DNA from: Rhizobium sp. 18055
Lineage (GTDB): Bacteria > Pseudomonadota > Alphaproteobacteria > Rhizobiales > Rhizobiaceae
Length of the DNA stretch: 64,000 nt
NCBI RefSeq assembly: GCF_902706285.1
Contig: NZ_CACSKD010000009.1
Span: 1-64,000 of the forward strand
Direction of reading: 5' to 3'
Position numbers and translations under genes: made by a program. Shown one piece after another: positions 42,234-51,861 of this stretch (position 1 is the stretch's first letter; each line of letters starts with the position of its first letter). The notes below the pieces were generated by a model. It made no database searches and had not been told where the DNA came from. It saw only the letters and a program-made list of their open reading frames with translations.

Positions 42234-42319
42234 TAGCGCGTTGCTGGTTCTTCATTGTGATCAAAGAAAACGCCGCCGTGGTTGCTCTCGGCGGCGTCAA
42301 TGTTTGCGGTGAGAACCCG

Positions 42320-43747
42320 TCAGCCGTGATTGATCATCACATGGCGAACGGCGGTGTAATCCTCCAGTGCGTAGACGGACATATCCTTGCCATAGCCGGA
42401 TTGTTTCAGGCCGCCATGCGGCATCTCGTTGGTCAGCATGAAGTGGGTGTTGATCCAGGTGCAGCCATATTGCAGCTGTGCTGCCGTCTTCATGCCGCGG
42501 CTGATGTCCTTGGTCCAGACCGACGAGGCGAGACCGTAGTCGCTGTCGTTGGCCCAGGTGACGGCATCCTCGACATCGGTGAAGCGGGTAACCGAAACCA
42601 CCGGGCCGAACACCTCGCGGCGAACGATCTCGTCATCCTGGGTGGCGCCGGCAATCACGGTCGGAGCATAGAAGAAGCCCTTGTCGCCGGAGACCTTGCC
42701 GCCGGTGGTGATTTCCATGTGCGTGTGCTCGGAAGCGCGGGCCACGAAGCTCTCGACACGGTCGCGCTGGCGCTTGGAGATCAGCGGGCCGATCTCGTTT
42801 TCGGTGTCGTCGGCAAGGTTGAACTTGATCGAGGAGACGGCAGACGAGAGGTCGGCGACGAACCTGTCGTAGACCTTGGCATCGGCATAGATGCGGCAGG
42901 CAGCGGTGCAATCCTGGCCGGCATTGTAATAGCCGAAGGTGCGGATGCCGGAGACGACGGCATCGATATCGGCGTCATCGAAGACGATCACCGGTGCCTT
43001 GCCGCCGAGTTCCAGATGGGTGCGCTTGACGGTCTTGGCAGCGGCTGCGAGCACCTTCTTGCCGGTGGCGACGTCGCCGGTGATCGACAGCATCGATATT
43101 TTCGGGTGATTGATCAGCGCGTTTCCGACGCTTTCGCCGCGGCCGAGGATGACGTTGACGACGCCCTCCGGCAGGATGTCCGCCAGGAGCTTCGCCATCT
43201 TCAGCGCCGTCAGCGGCGTCTGCTCGGAGGGCTTGAAGACCACGGTGTTGCCGCCGGCAATCGCCGGTGCCAGCTTCCAGGCCATCATCATTAGCGGATA
43301 GTTCCACGGCGCGATCGAGCCGACGATGCCGATGGCGTCGCGGCGGATCATCGAGGTGTGGCCGGGAATGTATTCGCCGGCAACCGGACCATGCAGGTTG
43401 CGCACGGCGCCTGCGAAGAAGCGGTAGCAATCGACGATCGCCGGCATCTCGTCATTCAACACGGCATTGATAGGCTTGCCGCAGTTCAGCGCTTCCAGCG
43501 TCGCGAAGCCGAGTGCATCCTTCTCGATGGCGTCGGCGATCTTCAGGAGATAGCCGGAGCGCTCGCCGGGCGTCGTCTGCGACCAGCCCTTGAAGGCCTT
43601 TTCGGCGGCATCGACAGCGGCATCGATCTGACCAAGCGAGGCTTCGGCGAGGTGCAGCACCGTCTCGCCGGTCTTCGGGTTGAGGATGTTTTCTTCGATC
43701 TCGGTGCCCGCTTCGAAGCGGGATCCAATCAGCATCGCGGTGTCCAT
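42320..43747 (-). CDS. patD: Gamma-aminobutyraldehyde dehydrogenase
   Basis: Aldehyde dehydrogenase of 475 residues (E. coli PatD is 474). Catalytic Cys280 lies in NAGQDCTAA and Glu246 in LELGGK; the NAD-binding GDVATG is near 224. It oxidises 4-aminobutanal, made from putrescine, to GABA. AAGGGAGAACATC precedes the ATG at 43747. It is the last gene of the polyamine unit, as in the ydcSTUV-patD order of E. coli. No putrescine aminotransferase is nearby, so that step must be encoded elsewhere. Confidence 0.93.
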   Translation of the reverse strand: MDTAMLIGSRFEAGTEIEENILNPKTGETVLHLAEASLGQIDAAVDAAEKAFKGWSQTTPGERSGYLLKIADAIEKDALGFATLEALNCGKPINAVLNDEMPAIVDCYRFFAGAVRNLHGPVAGEYIPGHTSMIRRDAIGIVGSIAPWNYPLMMMAWKLAPAIAGGNTVVFKPSEQTPLTALKMAKLLADILPEGVVNVILGRGESVGNALINHPKISMLSITGDVATGKKVLAAAAKTVKRTHLELGGKAPVIVFDDADIDAVVSGIRTFGYYNAGQDCTAACRIYADAKVYDRFVADLSSAVSSIKFNLADDTENEIGPLISKRQRDRVESFVARASEHTHMEITTGGKVSGDKGFFYAPTVIAGATQDDEIVRREVFGPVVSVTRFTDVEDAVTWANDSDYGLASSVWTKDISRGMKTAAQLQYGCTWINTHFMLTNEMPHGGLKQSGYGKDMSVYALEDYTAVRHVMINHG

Positions 43748-43797
43748 GATGTTCTCCCTTGTCTTTGGTGGAGCGGGATGGGGGTATCCCGCCCGGG

Positions 43798-44613
43798 TTA
43801 TTTTCCGCCGCCGGCAACCTGATCGCCGTCGCGGGTGAGGTAGTAGGCGGCCAGGATCGGCAGGAATGTCACGAGCACGACGACCATGGCAACCACGTTT
43901 GTCACCGGGCGCTGGCGCGGGCGGATCAGTTCTTCGAGCATCCAGATCGGCAATGTCGATTGCTGGCCACCGGTGAAGGTGGTGACGATGACCTCGTCGA
44001 AGGAGAGCGCAAAGGCCAGCATGCCGCCGGCCAGAAGTGCGGTGCCGATGTTCGGCAGGATGATGTGCCGGAAGGTCTGGAAGCCGTCGGCGCCAAGATC
44101 CATCGACGCCTCGATCAGTGAGCCCTGCGTGCGGCGGAAACGGGCGACGGCGTTGTTGTAGACGACGACGACGCAGAAGGTGGCGTGGCCGAGCACGATC
44201 GTCCAGACGGAGAACGGGATATCGAACAGGCTGAAGGCGGAGCGCAGCGCAATGCCGGTGATGATGCCGGGCAGCGCGATCGGCAGGATCACCAGCAGCG
44301 AGATCGCCTCGCGGCCGAAGAATTTGGTCTGGCTGACGGCGGCAGCACAAAGCGTTCCGAGCAGCAGGGCGATTGCCGTGGCGATGCTGGCGACCTGCAC
44401 GGAGAGGCCGAGTGCGGCCCAGACATCCGGCCGGTTCCAGGCGACCGCGAACCATTGCAGCGTCAGCCCGGGCGGTGGCCACTGATAGCTCTTCTCCTCG
44501 GTGGTGAAGGCATAGACGAAGATCAGCAGGATCGGCAGATGCAGGAACAGCAGCCCGCCGGCGGCGGCGATCCTCAACAAAAGCGGCGAGCCTTGGCCAC
44601 GATCAGAGCGCAT
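43798..44613 (-). CDS. ydcV: Polyamine ABC permease, PotC/YdcV-like
   Basis: Inner-membrane permease of 271 residues with six helices. The EAA loop reads [24 protein letters not shown] (about 148-171). The ATG at 44613 lies inside the end of the preceding permease gene (11-base overlap). It forms a heterodimer with that protein and sits 50 bases before the aldehyde dehydrogenase start in transcription order. Confidence 0.9.
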   Translation of the reverse strand: MRSDRGQGSPLLLRIAAAGGLLFLHLPILLIFVYAFTTEEKSYQWPPPGLTLQWFAVAWNRPDVWAALGLSVQVASIATAIALLLGTLCAAAVSQTKFFGREAISLLVILPIALPGIITGIALRSAFSLFDIPFSVWTIVLGHATFCVVVVYNNAVARFRRTQGSLIEASMDLGADGFQTFRHIILPNIGTALLAGGMLAFALSFDEVIVTTFTGGQQSTLPIWMLEELIRPRQRPVTNVVAMVVVLVTFLPILAAYYLTRDGDQVAGGGK

Positions 44614-45571
44614 CGAAGGCTCCCTGTTTTTTCGCCAGCCAGAGATAGATGGCCATGATGACGATCGGGACGACGGAGAAGGCGGCGGCCAGCGGCACGT
44701 TGCCGGCGGTGCCCTGCTGGGCATAGACCGCCTGGCCGATGAACAGGCGCGACGAGCCGATGATCTGCGGGATGATGTAATCGCCGAGCGTCAGCGAGAA
44801 GGTGAAGATCGAGCCGGCGACGATGCCGGGCAAGGCCAGCGGAAAGAGCACGGTGCGGAAGGTCTGGCTCGGCGTGGCGCCGAGATCCGACGAGGCCTCG
44901 ATCAGGTTCCCCTGGACGCGCTCGAGCGCTGCCTGCGTCGGCAGGATCATGTAGGGCAGCCAGACATAGACGAACACAAGGAAGGTGCCGGTGTAGCTGA
45001 CTGACAGCGAGTTGCCGCCGATGACGGGCAGCGCGAGGATGCCGTCAAGCACCCAGGAGAGGTGCAGCTTGGCGAATATCCAGGTGAGGATGCCTTCCTT
45101 GGCGAGGATCAGCTTCCAAGCGTAGATCTTCACCAGGTAGCTCGACCAGAGCGGCAGCATGACGCCGAGATAGAACAGCGCCTTCCACTTTCCCCTGGCG
45201 TAGCGCGCTGCGTAATAGGCGATCGGGAAGGCGACGATGGCGGATGCCAGCGTCACCATGGCGGCCATCAGGATGGTGCGCAGGATGATGTCGAAATTGG
45301 TGGGGCTCAAGAGCTGCGCGTAGGTGGCCAGCGTGAATTCGTAGTTCACCAGGCCGGAGAAATCGTCGATCGAGAAGAAGCTCTGCAGCAGCAGCGCCAG
45401 CAGCGAGCCGATATAGATGATGCCGAGCCACAGCAGCGGCGGCGTCAGCATTATCAGGAGCAGGAGTTTCGGGTGCCGCCAGAAGGCGTCCGACAGCCCG
45501 CCGAAGAAACCGCCGCGGCCGGGCAGGATCGAGGTCGATGCCTCTGCCTCCGTGAGCGCCATCGTCGTCAT
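44603..45571 (-). CDS. ydcU: Polyamine ABC permease, PotB/YdcU-like
   Basis: Permease of 322 residues with a longer N-terminal cytoplasmic segment and six helices. The EAA loop is [26 protein letters not shown] (about 233-258), followed by [11 protein letters not shown], typical of spermidine/putrescine permeases. Its start overlaps the ATPase stop by four bases, consistent with one transport operon. Confidence 0.9.
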   Translation of the reverse strand: MTTMALTEAEASTSILPGRGGFFGGLSDAFWRHPKLLLLIMLTPPLLWLGIIYIGSLLALLLQSFFSIDDFSGLVNYEFTLATYAQLLSPTNFDIILRTILMAAMVTLASAIVAFPIAYYAARYARGKWKALFYLGVMLPLWSSYLVKIYAWKLILAKEGILTWIFAKLHLSWVLDGILALPVIGGNSLSVSYTGTFLVFVYVWLPYMILPTQAALERVQGNLIEASSDLGATPSQTFRTVLFPLALPGIVAGSIFTFSLTLGDYIIPQIIGSSRLFIGQAVYAQQGTAGNVPLAAAFSVVPIVIMAIYLWLAKKQGAFDAL

Positions 45572-46554
45572 GCAGCACCATCCATATAATGGATGTCGAG
45601 CGGCTGCCAGGCGAGGCGGACATTGGCGCCGACATCGGGCACGGCGCTGCCGGCGGGCAACATGACGTGCAGGCGGGTGCCTTTGACATCGACGGTGAGG
45701 CGGGTGGCGGCGCCGAGGAAGCTGGCGTTCTCGACCCGGGATTCGACCCCGTCGCCCGCGAGGCGGATGGCTTCCGGGCGCAGGCTTGCCCAGCGCTTTT
45801 CGCCGCCGAGCGTGCCCATCAGCTCGGGAGCGATGACATTCGACGAGCCGACGAAATCGGCGACGAAGCGGGTTTTTGGTCTGTTGTAGATATCCTGCGG
45901 CGTCCCTTCCTGGACGATGCCGCCATCGTTGAAGACGGCGACGCGGTCGGCCATCGACAGCGCCTCGCCCTGATCATGGGTGACGAAGATGAAGGTGATG
46001 CCGAGCGCGCGCTGCAGGCTCTTCAACTCCTCCTGCATCTGCTCGCGCAGCTTCAGATCGAGCGCGCCGAGCGGCTCGTCGAGGAGCAGCACCTTCGGCT
46101 TGTTGACCAGCGCGCGGGCGAGCGCCACGCGTTGCCGCTGGCCGCCCGAGAGCTGGCCGGGCTTGCGGGCGCCGTAACCGGGGAGCTTGACCAGTTCCAG
46201 CGCCTGTTCGGCGGCTTTTGTGCGCTCCAGCTTACCAATGCCCTTGACCATCAGCCCATAGGCGACGTTGTCGAGGATGTTGAGATGCGGAAAGAGCGCG
46301 TAGTCTTGGAAGACGGTGTTGACGTTGCGGCGATAGGGAGGGACGCCCTCGGCGGTTTCGCCGAAGATCTCGATATGGCCCGCTGTCGGCTGCTCGAAAC
46401 CGGCGATCAGGCGCAGGCAGGTGGTCTTGCCGGAACCGGAGGGACCGAGCATCGCGAAGAATTCGCCGGGCGCGATCTCGAGATCGACGCTATCGACGGC
46501 GCGAACCGGGCCGAAATGGCGCGAGACCTGCTGGAAACGGACGGCGGGGGTCAT
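45568..46554 (-). CDS. ydcT: Polyamine ABC ATP-binding protein, PotA/YdcT-like
   Basis: ATPase of 328 residues. Walker A GPSGSGKTT is at about 38-46, Q-loop FQDYALFPH near 85, signature LSGGQRQR near 135, Walker B VLLLDEPLGALD and switch His VTHDQGEAL near 190; a TOBE domain follows (about 245-325). The ATG at 46554 is used; in-frame extension upstream enters the intergenic repeat. It overlaps the following permease by four bases. Confidence 0.92.
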   Translation of the reverse strand: MTPAVRFQQVSRHFGPVRAVDSVDLEIAPGEFFAMLGPSGSGKTTCLRLIAGFEQPTAGHIEIFGETAEGVPPYRRNVNTVFQDYALFPHLNILDNVAYGLMVKGIGKLERTKAAEQALELVKLPGYGARKPGQLSGGQRQRVALARALVNKPKVLLLDEPLGALDLKLREQMQEELKSLQRALGITFIFVTHDQGEALSMADRVAVFNDGGIVQEGTPQDIYNRPKTRFVADFVGSSNVIAPELMGTLGGEKRWASLRPEAIRLAGDGVESRVENASFLGAATRLTVDVKGTRLHVMLPAGSAVPDVGANVRLAWQPLDIHYMDGAA

Positions 46555-46581
46555 GGTATGGGGGCTCCGGTGTTTGCGGTT

Positions 46582-46745
46582 TTCCCTTCGCCCCAAGGGG
46601 GAGAAGGTGGCCCGAAGGGTCGGATGAGGGGGCAACACGGTAGGCGCCGCGCCGTCTTCGCTTGCCGCTCAGACGTTCGCTCCTGCGTCGCTCACCCCCT
46701 CATCTGTCCTTTGGACATCTTCTCCCCGTCGGGGAGAAGAGAGGC
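46582..46745. repeat. Long inverted repeat between binding-protein and ATPase genes
   Basis: Two imperfect arms of nearly 50 bases face each other. The left arm runs from CTTCGCCCC-AAG-GGGGAGAAGG through GGATGAGGGGG; the right arm from CACCCCCTCATCTG to CTTCTCCCC-GTC-GGGGAGAAG (46719-46738). The tip palindromes match those at 16156-16175, so this is a mosaic intergenic element that has landed inside an operon. Confidence 0.75.
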
Positions 46746-46757
46746 TGCGGGCTAAGC

Positions 46758-47915
46758 TTACCGCCCGCCGATCACGCCGATATAATCCGACACCCAGCGA
46801 TGATACGGCACGCACTCGCCCTGTTCGCACTTGGCGGTGGGCGTTTTCCAGAACTTGATCTTGTCGAAGTGATCGAAGCCGTTGGTGGCGCAACCGGTGT
46901 CGGTCAACAGTTCGTTGCCCTTGCAGGCGGCAGGCACCGAGGGGACGGCGCCGAACCAGGCGGCGGCATCGCCCTGGGTCTTGGCGGAGAGAGAATGCTC
47001 CATCCACATATAGGCGCAGTTCGGATGTTCGCTATCGACATGCAGCATGGTGGTGTCGGCCCAGCCGGTGACGCCCTCATCAGGGAAGGTCGAGGCGATC
47101 TTCTGCTTGTCGGCCTGCATCAGGTTGACCTGGAACGGCCAGGAGCCGGAAGCGACGACGCCTTCGTTCTTGAAGTCGTCGATCTGGATCATCGCATCGT
47201 GCCAGTAGCGCGACACCAGCTTGCGCTGGCCGCGCAGCAGGTCGAGCGCCGCCTTGTACTGGTCCTCGTTGAGCTCGTAGGGGTTGGTGATCTTCAGGTC
47301 CGGCTTGTGGGCCATCAGATAGAGCGCCGCATCGGCGATGTAGATCGGGCCGTCATAGGCCTGGACGCGGCCCTTGTTGGACTTGCCGTCGGGTAGCGTC
47401 TGTTCTTCGAACACGACGTTCCAGCTGGTCGGCGCCTTATCCTTGAAGGCGTCGGTGTTGTACATCAGCACGTTCGGCCCCCAGAGATAGGGAACGCCGT
47501 AATGGACGCCTGATACCGTATACCACGGCGCGTTCTGCAGCCGCTCGTCGACCTTCTTGAAGCTCGGGATCAGGTCGGTGTTGATCGGCTGGACGCGCTT
47601 GCCGGCCACCAGCCGCAGCGAGGCGTCGCCCGAGGCGGTCACGAGGTCGAAGCCGCCTTCGTTCATCAGCGAGACCATTTCGTCCGATGTCGCGGCGGTC
47701 TTGACCGAGACCTTGCAGCCGGTTTCCTTCTCGAAGCCGGTGACCCAGTCGTAACTCTTGTCGCTCTCGCCGCGCTCGATATAGCCGGCCCAGGCCACGA
47801 TGCTGACGGCACCTTCGCCCTTGCCGAGCGCCTTCAGCGGCTCTGCGGCCACGACCTGCGTCACGAAGCTCAGGCTCGCGAGCGCGACCGTGCACGATTT
47901 CAGAAGATATTTCAT
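46758..47915 (-). CDS. ydcS: Polyamine ABC substrate-binding protein (PotD/YdcS-like)
   Basis: Periplasmic receptor of 385 residues with a signal peptide ending VVA-AEP (about 24). SIVAWAGYIERGE, SGDASLRLVAGK and VHYGVPYLWGPNVLMYN are the usual blocks of the putrescine/spermidine-binding group. It is the first gene of the transport unit and is followed by the mosaic repeat before the ATPase. It lies downstream of, and co-directional with, the LysR gene. Confidence 0.9.
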   Translation of the reverse strand: MKYLLKSCTVALASLSFVTQVVAAEPLKALGKGEGAVSIVAWAGYIERGESDKSYDWVTGFEKETGCKVSVKTAATSDEMVSLMNEGGFDLVTASGDASLRLVAGKRVQPINTDLIPSFKKVDERLQNAPWYTVSGVHYGVPYLWGPNVLMYNTDAFKDKAPTSWNVVFEEQTLPDGKSNKGRVQAYDGPIYIADAALYLMAHKPDLKITNPYELNEDQYKAALDLLRGQRKLVSRYWHDAMIQIDDFKNEGVVASGSWPFQVNLMQADKQKIASTFPDEGVTGWADTTMLHVDSEHPNCAYMWMEHSLSAKTQGDAAAWFGAVPSVPAACKGNELLTDTGCATNGFDHFDKIKFWKTPTAKCEQGECVPYHRWVSDYIGVIGGR

Positions 47916-48050
47916 CTGATGTCTCCCGGTTCAGGTGCCACTTTGTGGCGTTTTGTTCCCGGCAGAAAAGGTGACGCGAAAAAGCCGCTTTCGCAAATTC
48001 ATTTATCAGAATGGCGTTATCGGTTTTTCCGATGGCAAGATGAAAGGTGT

Positions 48051-48959
48051 CTAGCGCGGCCGGCCCGAGCGCATCGCTTCGGCAATGCCGACAAAGTCGC
48101 GCGCCGCCTGCGGCAGGCTCGATCCCTTGCGCCAGACCATGCCGACCTGCACCACCGGAAGCGAGCCGGAGACATCGCGACTTTCGATGCGGTCGCCTTC
48201 CAGCGACCAGGGGCGATAGACGAGATCGGGCAGCAGCGCCACGCCGGCGCCGGTTGCCACAAGGCTGCGGACGGCCTCGACCGAGCGGGTGCGGAAAGCC
48301 ACATGCGGGCGGGCGCCGAGGGCCGACAGCAGCTTGCCGGTGTTCTCCTCGATCTCATCGACCGTCAGCATGATCAGCGGTTCGCGGGCAATGTCGGCGA
48401 CCGAGATGATATCGGCGGACACCAGCGGATGGCCCATCGGCAGCCAGAGGCGGTAGGGCGAGGTTTCCAGGATTTCGGCCTGCAGCGCCATGCGGTCGCG
48501 CAGGTTGGAGATGACCATGACAGCCACGTCCAGTTCGCCGCCGACCAGCAGATGCTCGAGATAGCCGCCATTGTCCTCGATCGCCGAGACCTCGACGCCG
48601 GGGCAGGCGCGGCGATAGCGGGCGAGGAGGTCGGAAAGCACGTAGCCGGCGACCAGCGAGGTGACGCCGATATTCAGCTTGCCCGAGAGTTCGTTCCTGT
48701 TGCCGGAAAAGCTTGTGCGGGCATCGGAAACGCTGGCGAGGATCTTGGTGGCATGACGCAGGAACTGGTGGCCGTTATGGGTGATGGTCAGGCCGCGCGG
48801 GTGGCGATCGAACAGCTCGACGCCGAGATCGGTTTCCAGCTCCTTCAGCGCTTCCGTAACCGAGGATTGCGAGATCGACAGGTTCTGCGCGGCCCGCGTG
48901 ATGGAACCCTGCTCGGCCACTGCGATGAAATACTGGATCTGGCGAAGCGTGAAGGCCAT
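48051..48959 (-). CDS. LysR-family transcriptional regulator
   Basis: A 302-residue LysR regulator with N-terminal winged helix (1-60; FIAVAEQGSITRAAQNLSISQSSVTEALKELE) and a periplasmic-binding-like effector domain (about 90-295). It is on the same strand as, and 135 bases upstream of, the polyamine binding-protein gene. LysR proteins are more often divergent from their targets, so control of the polyamine genes is plausible but not shown by layout. Confidence 0.9.
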   Translation of the reverse strand: MAFTLRQIQYFIAVAEQGSITRAAQNLSISQSSVTEALKELETDLGVELFDRHPRGLTITHNGHQFLRHATKILASVSDARTSFSGNRNELSGKLNIGVTSLVAGYVLSDLLARYRRACPGVEVSAIEDNGGYLEHLLVGGELDVAVMVISNLRDRMALQAEILETSPYRLWLPMGHPLVSADIISVADIAREPLIMLTVDEIEENTGKLLSALGARPHVAFRTRSVEAVRSLVATGAGVALLPDLVYRPWSLEGDRIESRDVSGSLPVVQVGMVWRKGSSLPQAARDFVGIAEAMRSGRPR

Positions 48960-49138
48960 GGCGTGTTAGAGCATGGCGGTGAGCGCTATTGCAAGCGCGC
49001 AGCAGGCTGACCTTTTTTGGTATAAGTCCCTTACTGGCACAAACTTGTTCGCCGTATTTAAGTATTCCGAAACGTCATTTCTCTAGCGTTGAAACCGAGT
49101 TTATCGCGTTGGAGTGACTTGATGGCGGAGCAGTTGGC

Positions 49139-49840
49139 GTGAAGGCCTTACTGCGCATCTTCCGGCCTTCCCGGAAATTGGTTCTGATCATCGGCGGAAT
49201 TGCCCTGCTTGGGGGCGCTTCCGGCGGCGCAGCACTGTATGTCGGCAAGGACGCCATCCTCGGTCCTCCCTCGGAGACCGTGAACGGCGCCGCATGCACG
49301 GACGTCAACCTCGTCACCATCAAGAAGCAGAAGCGGATCTGGATCCGCAAGTACATCAAGACCGAGCCGACCGACGGCATGACCCGGGTGAAGACTGCGC
49401 TGAGGGTGGCGAAGGCGGTCTACGAGGCGCAGAAGCCGGATCTGGTGCAGGTGGTGGTGCTCGACACCAATGGCCCGACACTGCGCTCCGACATCCGCGG
49501 CCGGGCAATCGGCGCCGACGTCGTCTACATCCCGCATCCCGATGCCGCCGTCGAGAGCATCGAAGGTAACAAGACGTTCACGGCGCGCTATTACGAAGGA
49601 ACAGCGGCCGCCAACGGCCTGTTCTTCGGCGAGCGCGTCGATCTGCCCGAAGATGAGATCACCACGCTGAACGCGTCCTTCAAGGACGTCACCGACTGTA
49701 TCGATCCCATCGCGGTCGCGGCGACCGAGGGTGGGGAGGGCAAGTCGGAAAAGCCGAAGAAGGGCAAGGAAGAAAAGCCTGCCGAAGGTGAGAAGGCTGC
49801 CGAGGGCGAAGCGGAAGCGGCGCCGGCCGCCGGGCACTGA
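49139..49840 (+). CDS. Hypothetical membrane-anchored protein with charged tail
   Basis: A 233-residue protein with a basic N terminus, one hydrophobic helix (about 14-36) and a periplasmic domain of some 150 residues that I do not recognise (contains TRVKTALRVAKAVYEAQKPD and NGLFFGERVDLP). The last 35 residues are low-complexity Lys/Glu/Ala (EKPKKGKEEKPAEGEKAAEGEAE). The start is GTG with GGCGGAG upstream; a six-codon reading frame beginning at 49122 overlaps this start in GTGA. The domain has the look of an alphaproteobacterial conserved protein; function unknown. Confidence 0.75.
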   Translation: MKALLRIFRPSRKLVLIIGGIALLGGASGGAALYVGKDAILGPPSETVNGAACTDVNLVTIKKQKRIWIRKYIKTEPTDGMTRVKTALRVAKAVYEAQKPDLVQVVVLDTNGPTLRSDIRGRAIGADVVYIPHPDAAVESIEGNKTFTARYYEGTAAANGLFFGERVDLPEDEITTLNASFKDVTDCIDPIAVAATEGGEGKSEKPKKGKEEKPAEGEKAAEGEAEAAPAAGH

Positions 49841-49939
49841 TTTTAAGGATAAGCAGACAAGGGACGCCGCATGTGTGTGGCTTTGTCGTTCCGGTGTCTC
49901 CGTAGGCAGCCGTCAATGTGCCGCAGTGTTCACCGCTTG

Positions 49940-50090
49940 CCGCTCAGGGCTCCCATTTACTCCCTCATTCTCGCCCTTGTGGCGTGAATCTAGCGCGCTC
50001 AAGTCCCTGGGCGCAAAAAACCCTTTTCGCTGCGCAGACGCGCGTCGGCTGGATTCCTGTGACGACCACAGGAATGTAGGTGGTGGGGAG
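49940..50090. repeat. Dispersed intergenic repeat, copy 3
   Basis: Contains CTCATTCTCGCCCTTGTGGCG, the reverse-complement style of the CACAAGGGTGAGGATG block at 37945-37965, and GCGCAGACGCGCGTCGGCT at 50033. It ends in a perfect inverted repeat ATTCCTGTG-ACGAC-CACAGGAAT (50053-50075), a sequence commonly seen between rhizobial genes. No gene is seen in 49841-50195. Confidence 0.6.
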
Positions 50091-50138
50091 GTCCGTGGGC
50101 CGTCAGCATGACGAGACAGGGAACAGCAATCTTAAGCA

Positions 50139-50170
50139 TAAAAAAGCGGCGAACCCTTTCGGGCCGCCGC
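50139..50170 (-). terminator. Terminator after lysS
   Basis: Read on the minus strand: GCGGCGG...CGCCGC hairpin with an inner CCCGAAAGGG stem, followed by six Ts, 26 bases after the lysS stop. Confidence 0.8.
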
Positions 50171-50195
50171 CTTCTTGCAGTGTCTATGACCAGCC

Positions 50196-51689
50196 TCAGT
50201 CGGCCTTGGCGCGGCGGGCCGGGAAGAGGATGACGTCGCGGATCGAGGGGGCGTTGGTCAAGAGCATGATCAGGCGATCGACGCCGATGCCGAGGCCGCC
50301 GGCGGGCGGCATGCCCTGGTCGATGGCGTCGAGGAATTCGTCGTCGAGCTGCTTGTCCTTCTCGCCGCGGGCATGGGCCTGCTCGAGCTGTTCGACCATG
50401 CGCTTGCGCTGCTCTTCCGGGTCGTTCAACTCGGAGAAGGCGTTGCCCAGTTCCCAGGCGTTGCAATAGGTCTCGAAACGCTCGACGAGGCGCGGCTCGC
50501 CCGGCACTTCCTTGGCGAAGGGCGAGATGTCCTTCGGGAAATGGGTGACGTGGCTCGGCTGGATCAGCGTGCCTTCGACCTTCTCTTCGAAGATGAAGGC
50601 CAGGCATTCGCCCCAGGTCCAGTCCTTCTCGACTTCGAAGCCGGCAGCCTTGGCTGCAGTGCGGGCTTCTTCGTCGGTCTTCATGGCGAGGAAGTCGATG
50701 CCGGTGACGTCCTTGACGGCGTCGGGCATCGGTACGCGCTTGAACGGACCCTTGAAGGACATTTCCTTGTCGCCATAGGCGAATTCGGTGGAGCCGTGGA
50801 CCCTCATCGCCAGTTCGGCGAACAGGCGTTCGACGAGGTCCATGATGTCCTCGTAATCCGCATAGGCCCAGTAGCACTCCATCATGGTGAATTCTGGATT
50901 GTGCCGGGTGGAGACGCCTTCGTTGCGGAAGTTGCGGTTGATCTCGAACACCTTGTCGGTGAGGCCGGAGACCAGCGTGCGCTTCAGGAACAGTTCCGGC
51001 GCGATGCGCAGGTACATATCCTGCTTCAGCGTGTTGTGGTGGGTCTTGAAGGGTTCGGCCGTGGCGCCGCCATAGACGGAATGCAGCATCGGCGTCTCGA
51101 CTTCCATGAAGCCGTCGTCTTCCATGAAGCGGCGGATGCCGGAGACGATCTTCGAGCGCTGCTGGAAGCGGAGCTTGGATTCCTCGTTGCTCATGATGTC
51201 GAGGTGGCGCTTGCGATAGCGGATCTCGATGTCGGCAATGCCGTTCCACTTCTCCGGCATCGGCAGAAGCGACTTGGTGAGCATGGTGATCTCGCGGGCG
51301 TTGATCGACAGCTCGCCGCGCTTGGTGCGGCGTACCGTGCCGGTCACGCCGATGATGTCGCCGATGTCGATCATGGCGAGCATGGCGCGGGCTTCTTCCG
51401 GCGTCACGTCCTTGTGGCTGAAGATCTGGATCTTGCCGCCGGCGTCATGGATATCCATGAACATGCCGGAGTTGCGCGAGGAGTAGACACGACCGGCGAC
51501 GGTGACGACATCGGTCGTCTCGACATCGGGTTCGAGGTCCTTGTACTTCTCGATCAGCTCGGCATTGGTAATGGTGCGGTGGAAATGCGCGGGATAGACG
51601 TCGCCGATCTGCTCGCGCAGCAGCTTCAGCTTCTGGGCGCGAACTTCCGTCGCGTCGGAGGAGAGGGTGGTTTCGGTCTTGTCGGTCAT
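50196..51689 (-). CDS. lysS: Lysyl-tRNA synthetase, class II
   Basis: A 497-residue class II enzyme charging tRNA-Lys. OB-fold anticodon-binding domain at about 55-165; catalytic core with motif 1 (GFMEVETPML), motif 2 (FEINRNFRNEGVSTRHNPEFT) and motif 3 (GLGIGVDRLIMLLT). The ATG at 51689 is preferred because GAGG lies upstream; an ATG at 51713 has no ribosome-binding site. It follows gltX on the same strand, separated by a repeat, so the two synthetases may share a transcript. Confidence 0.95.
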   Translation of the reverse strand: MTDKTETTLSSDATEVRAQKLKLLREQIGDVYPAHFHRTITNAELIEKYKDLEPDVETTDVVTVAGRVYSSRNSGMFMDIHDAGGKIQIFSHKDVTPEEARAMLAMIDIGDIIGVTGTVRRTKRGELSINAREITMLTKSLLPMPEKWNGIADIEIRYRKRHLDIMSNEESKLRFQQRSKIVSGIRRFMEDDGFMEVETPMLHSVYGGATAEPFKTHHNTLKQDMYLRIAPELFLKRTLVSGLTDKVFEINRNFRNEGVSTRHNPEFTMMECYWAYADYEDIMDLVERLFAELAMRVHGSTEFAYGDKEMSFKGPFKRVPMPDAVKDVTGIDFLAMKTDEEARTAAKAAGFEVEKDWTWGECLAFIFEEKVEGTLIQPSHVTHFPKDISPFAKEVPGEPRLVERFETYCNAWELGNAFSELNDPEEQRKRMVEQLEQAHARGEKDKQLDDEFLDAIDQGMPPAGGLGIGVDRLIMLLTNAPSIRDVILFPARRAKAD

Positions 51690-51760
51690 GTCATTTGCCT
51701 CATCGATGGGCATGGAATTTTGTCGGTTCAGGTGGCTTGCGCCGGGCTCGGCTTAACCCG

Positions 51761-51845
51761 CCCCCTTGTGGCGAGGGTCGGAGCGAAGCGGAGGGGAGGG
51801 GTTCTCTCGGTGAAAGCCCCTCCCCAACCCCTCCCCACAAGGGGG
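51761..51845. repeat. Palindromic element between gltX and lysS
   Basis: Outer inverted repeat CCCCCTTGTGG (51761-51771) / CCACAAGGGGG (51835-51845), with inner GGAGGGGAGGGG facing CCCCTCCCC. It resembles the other mosaic elements in the window. It could attenuate read-through between the two synthetase genes. Confidence 0.7.
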
Positions 51846-51861
51846 AGGGACTATCCGCCGC

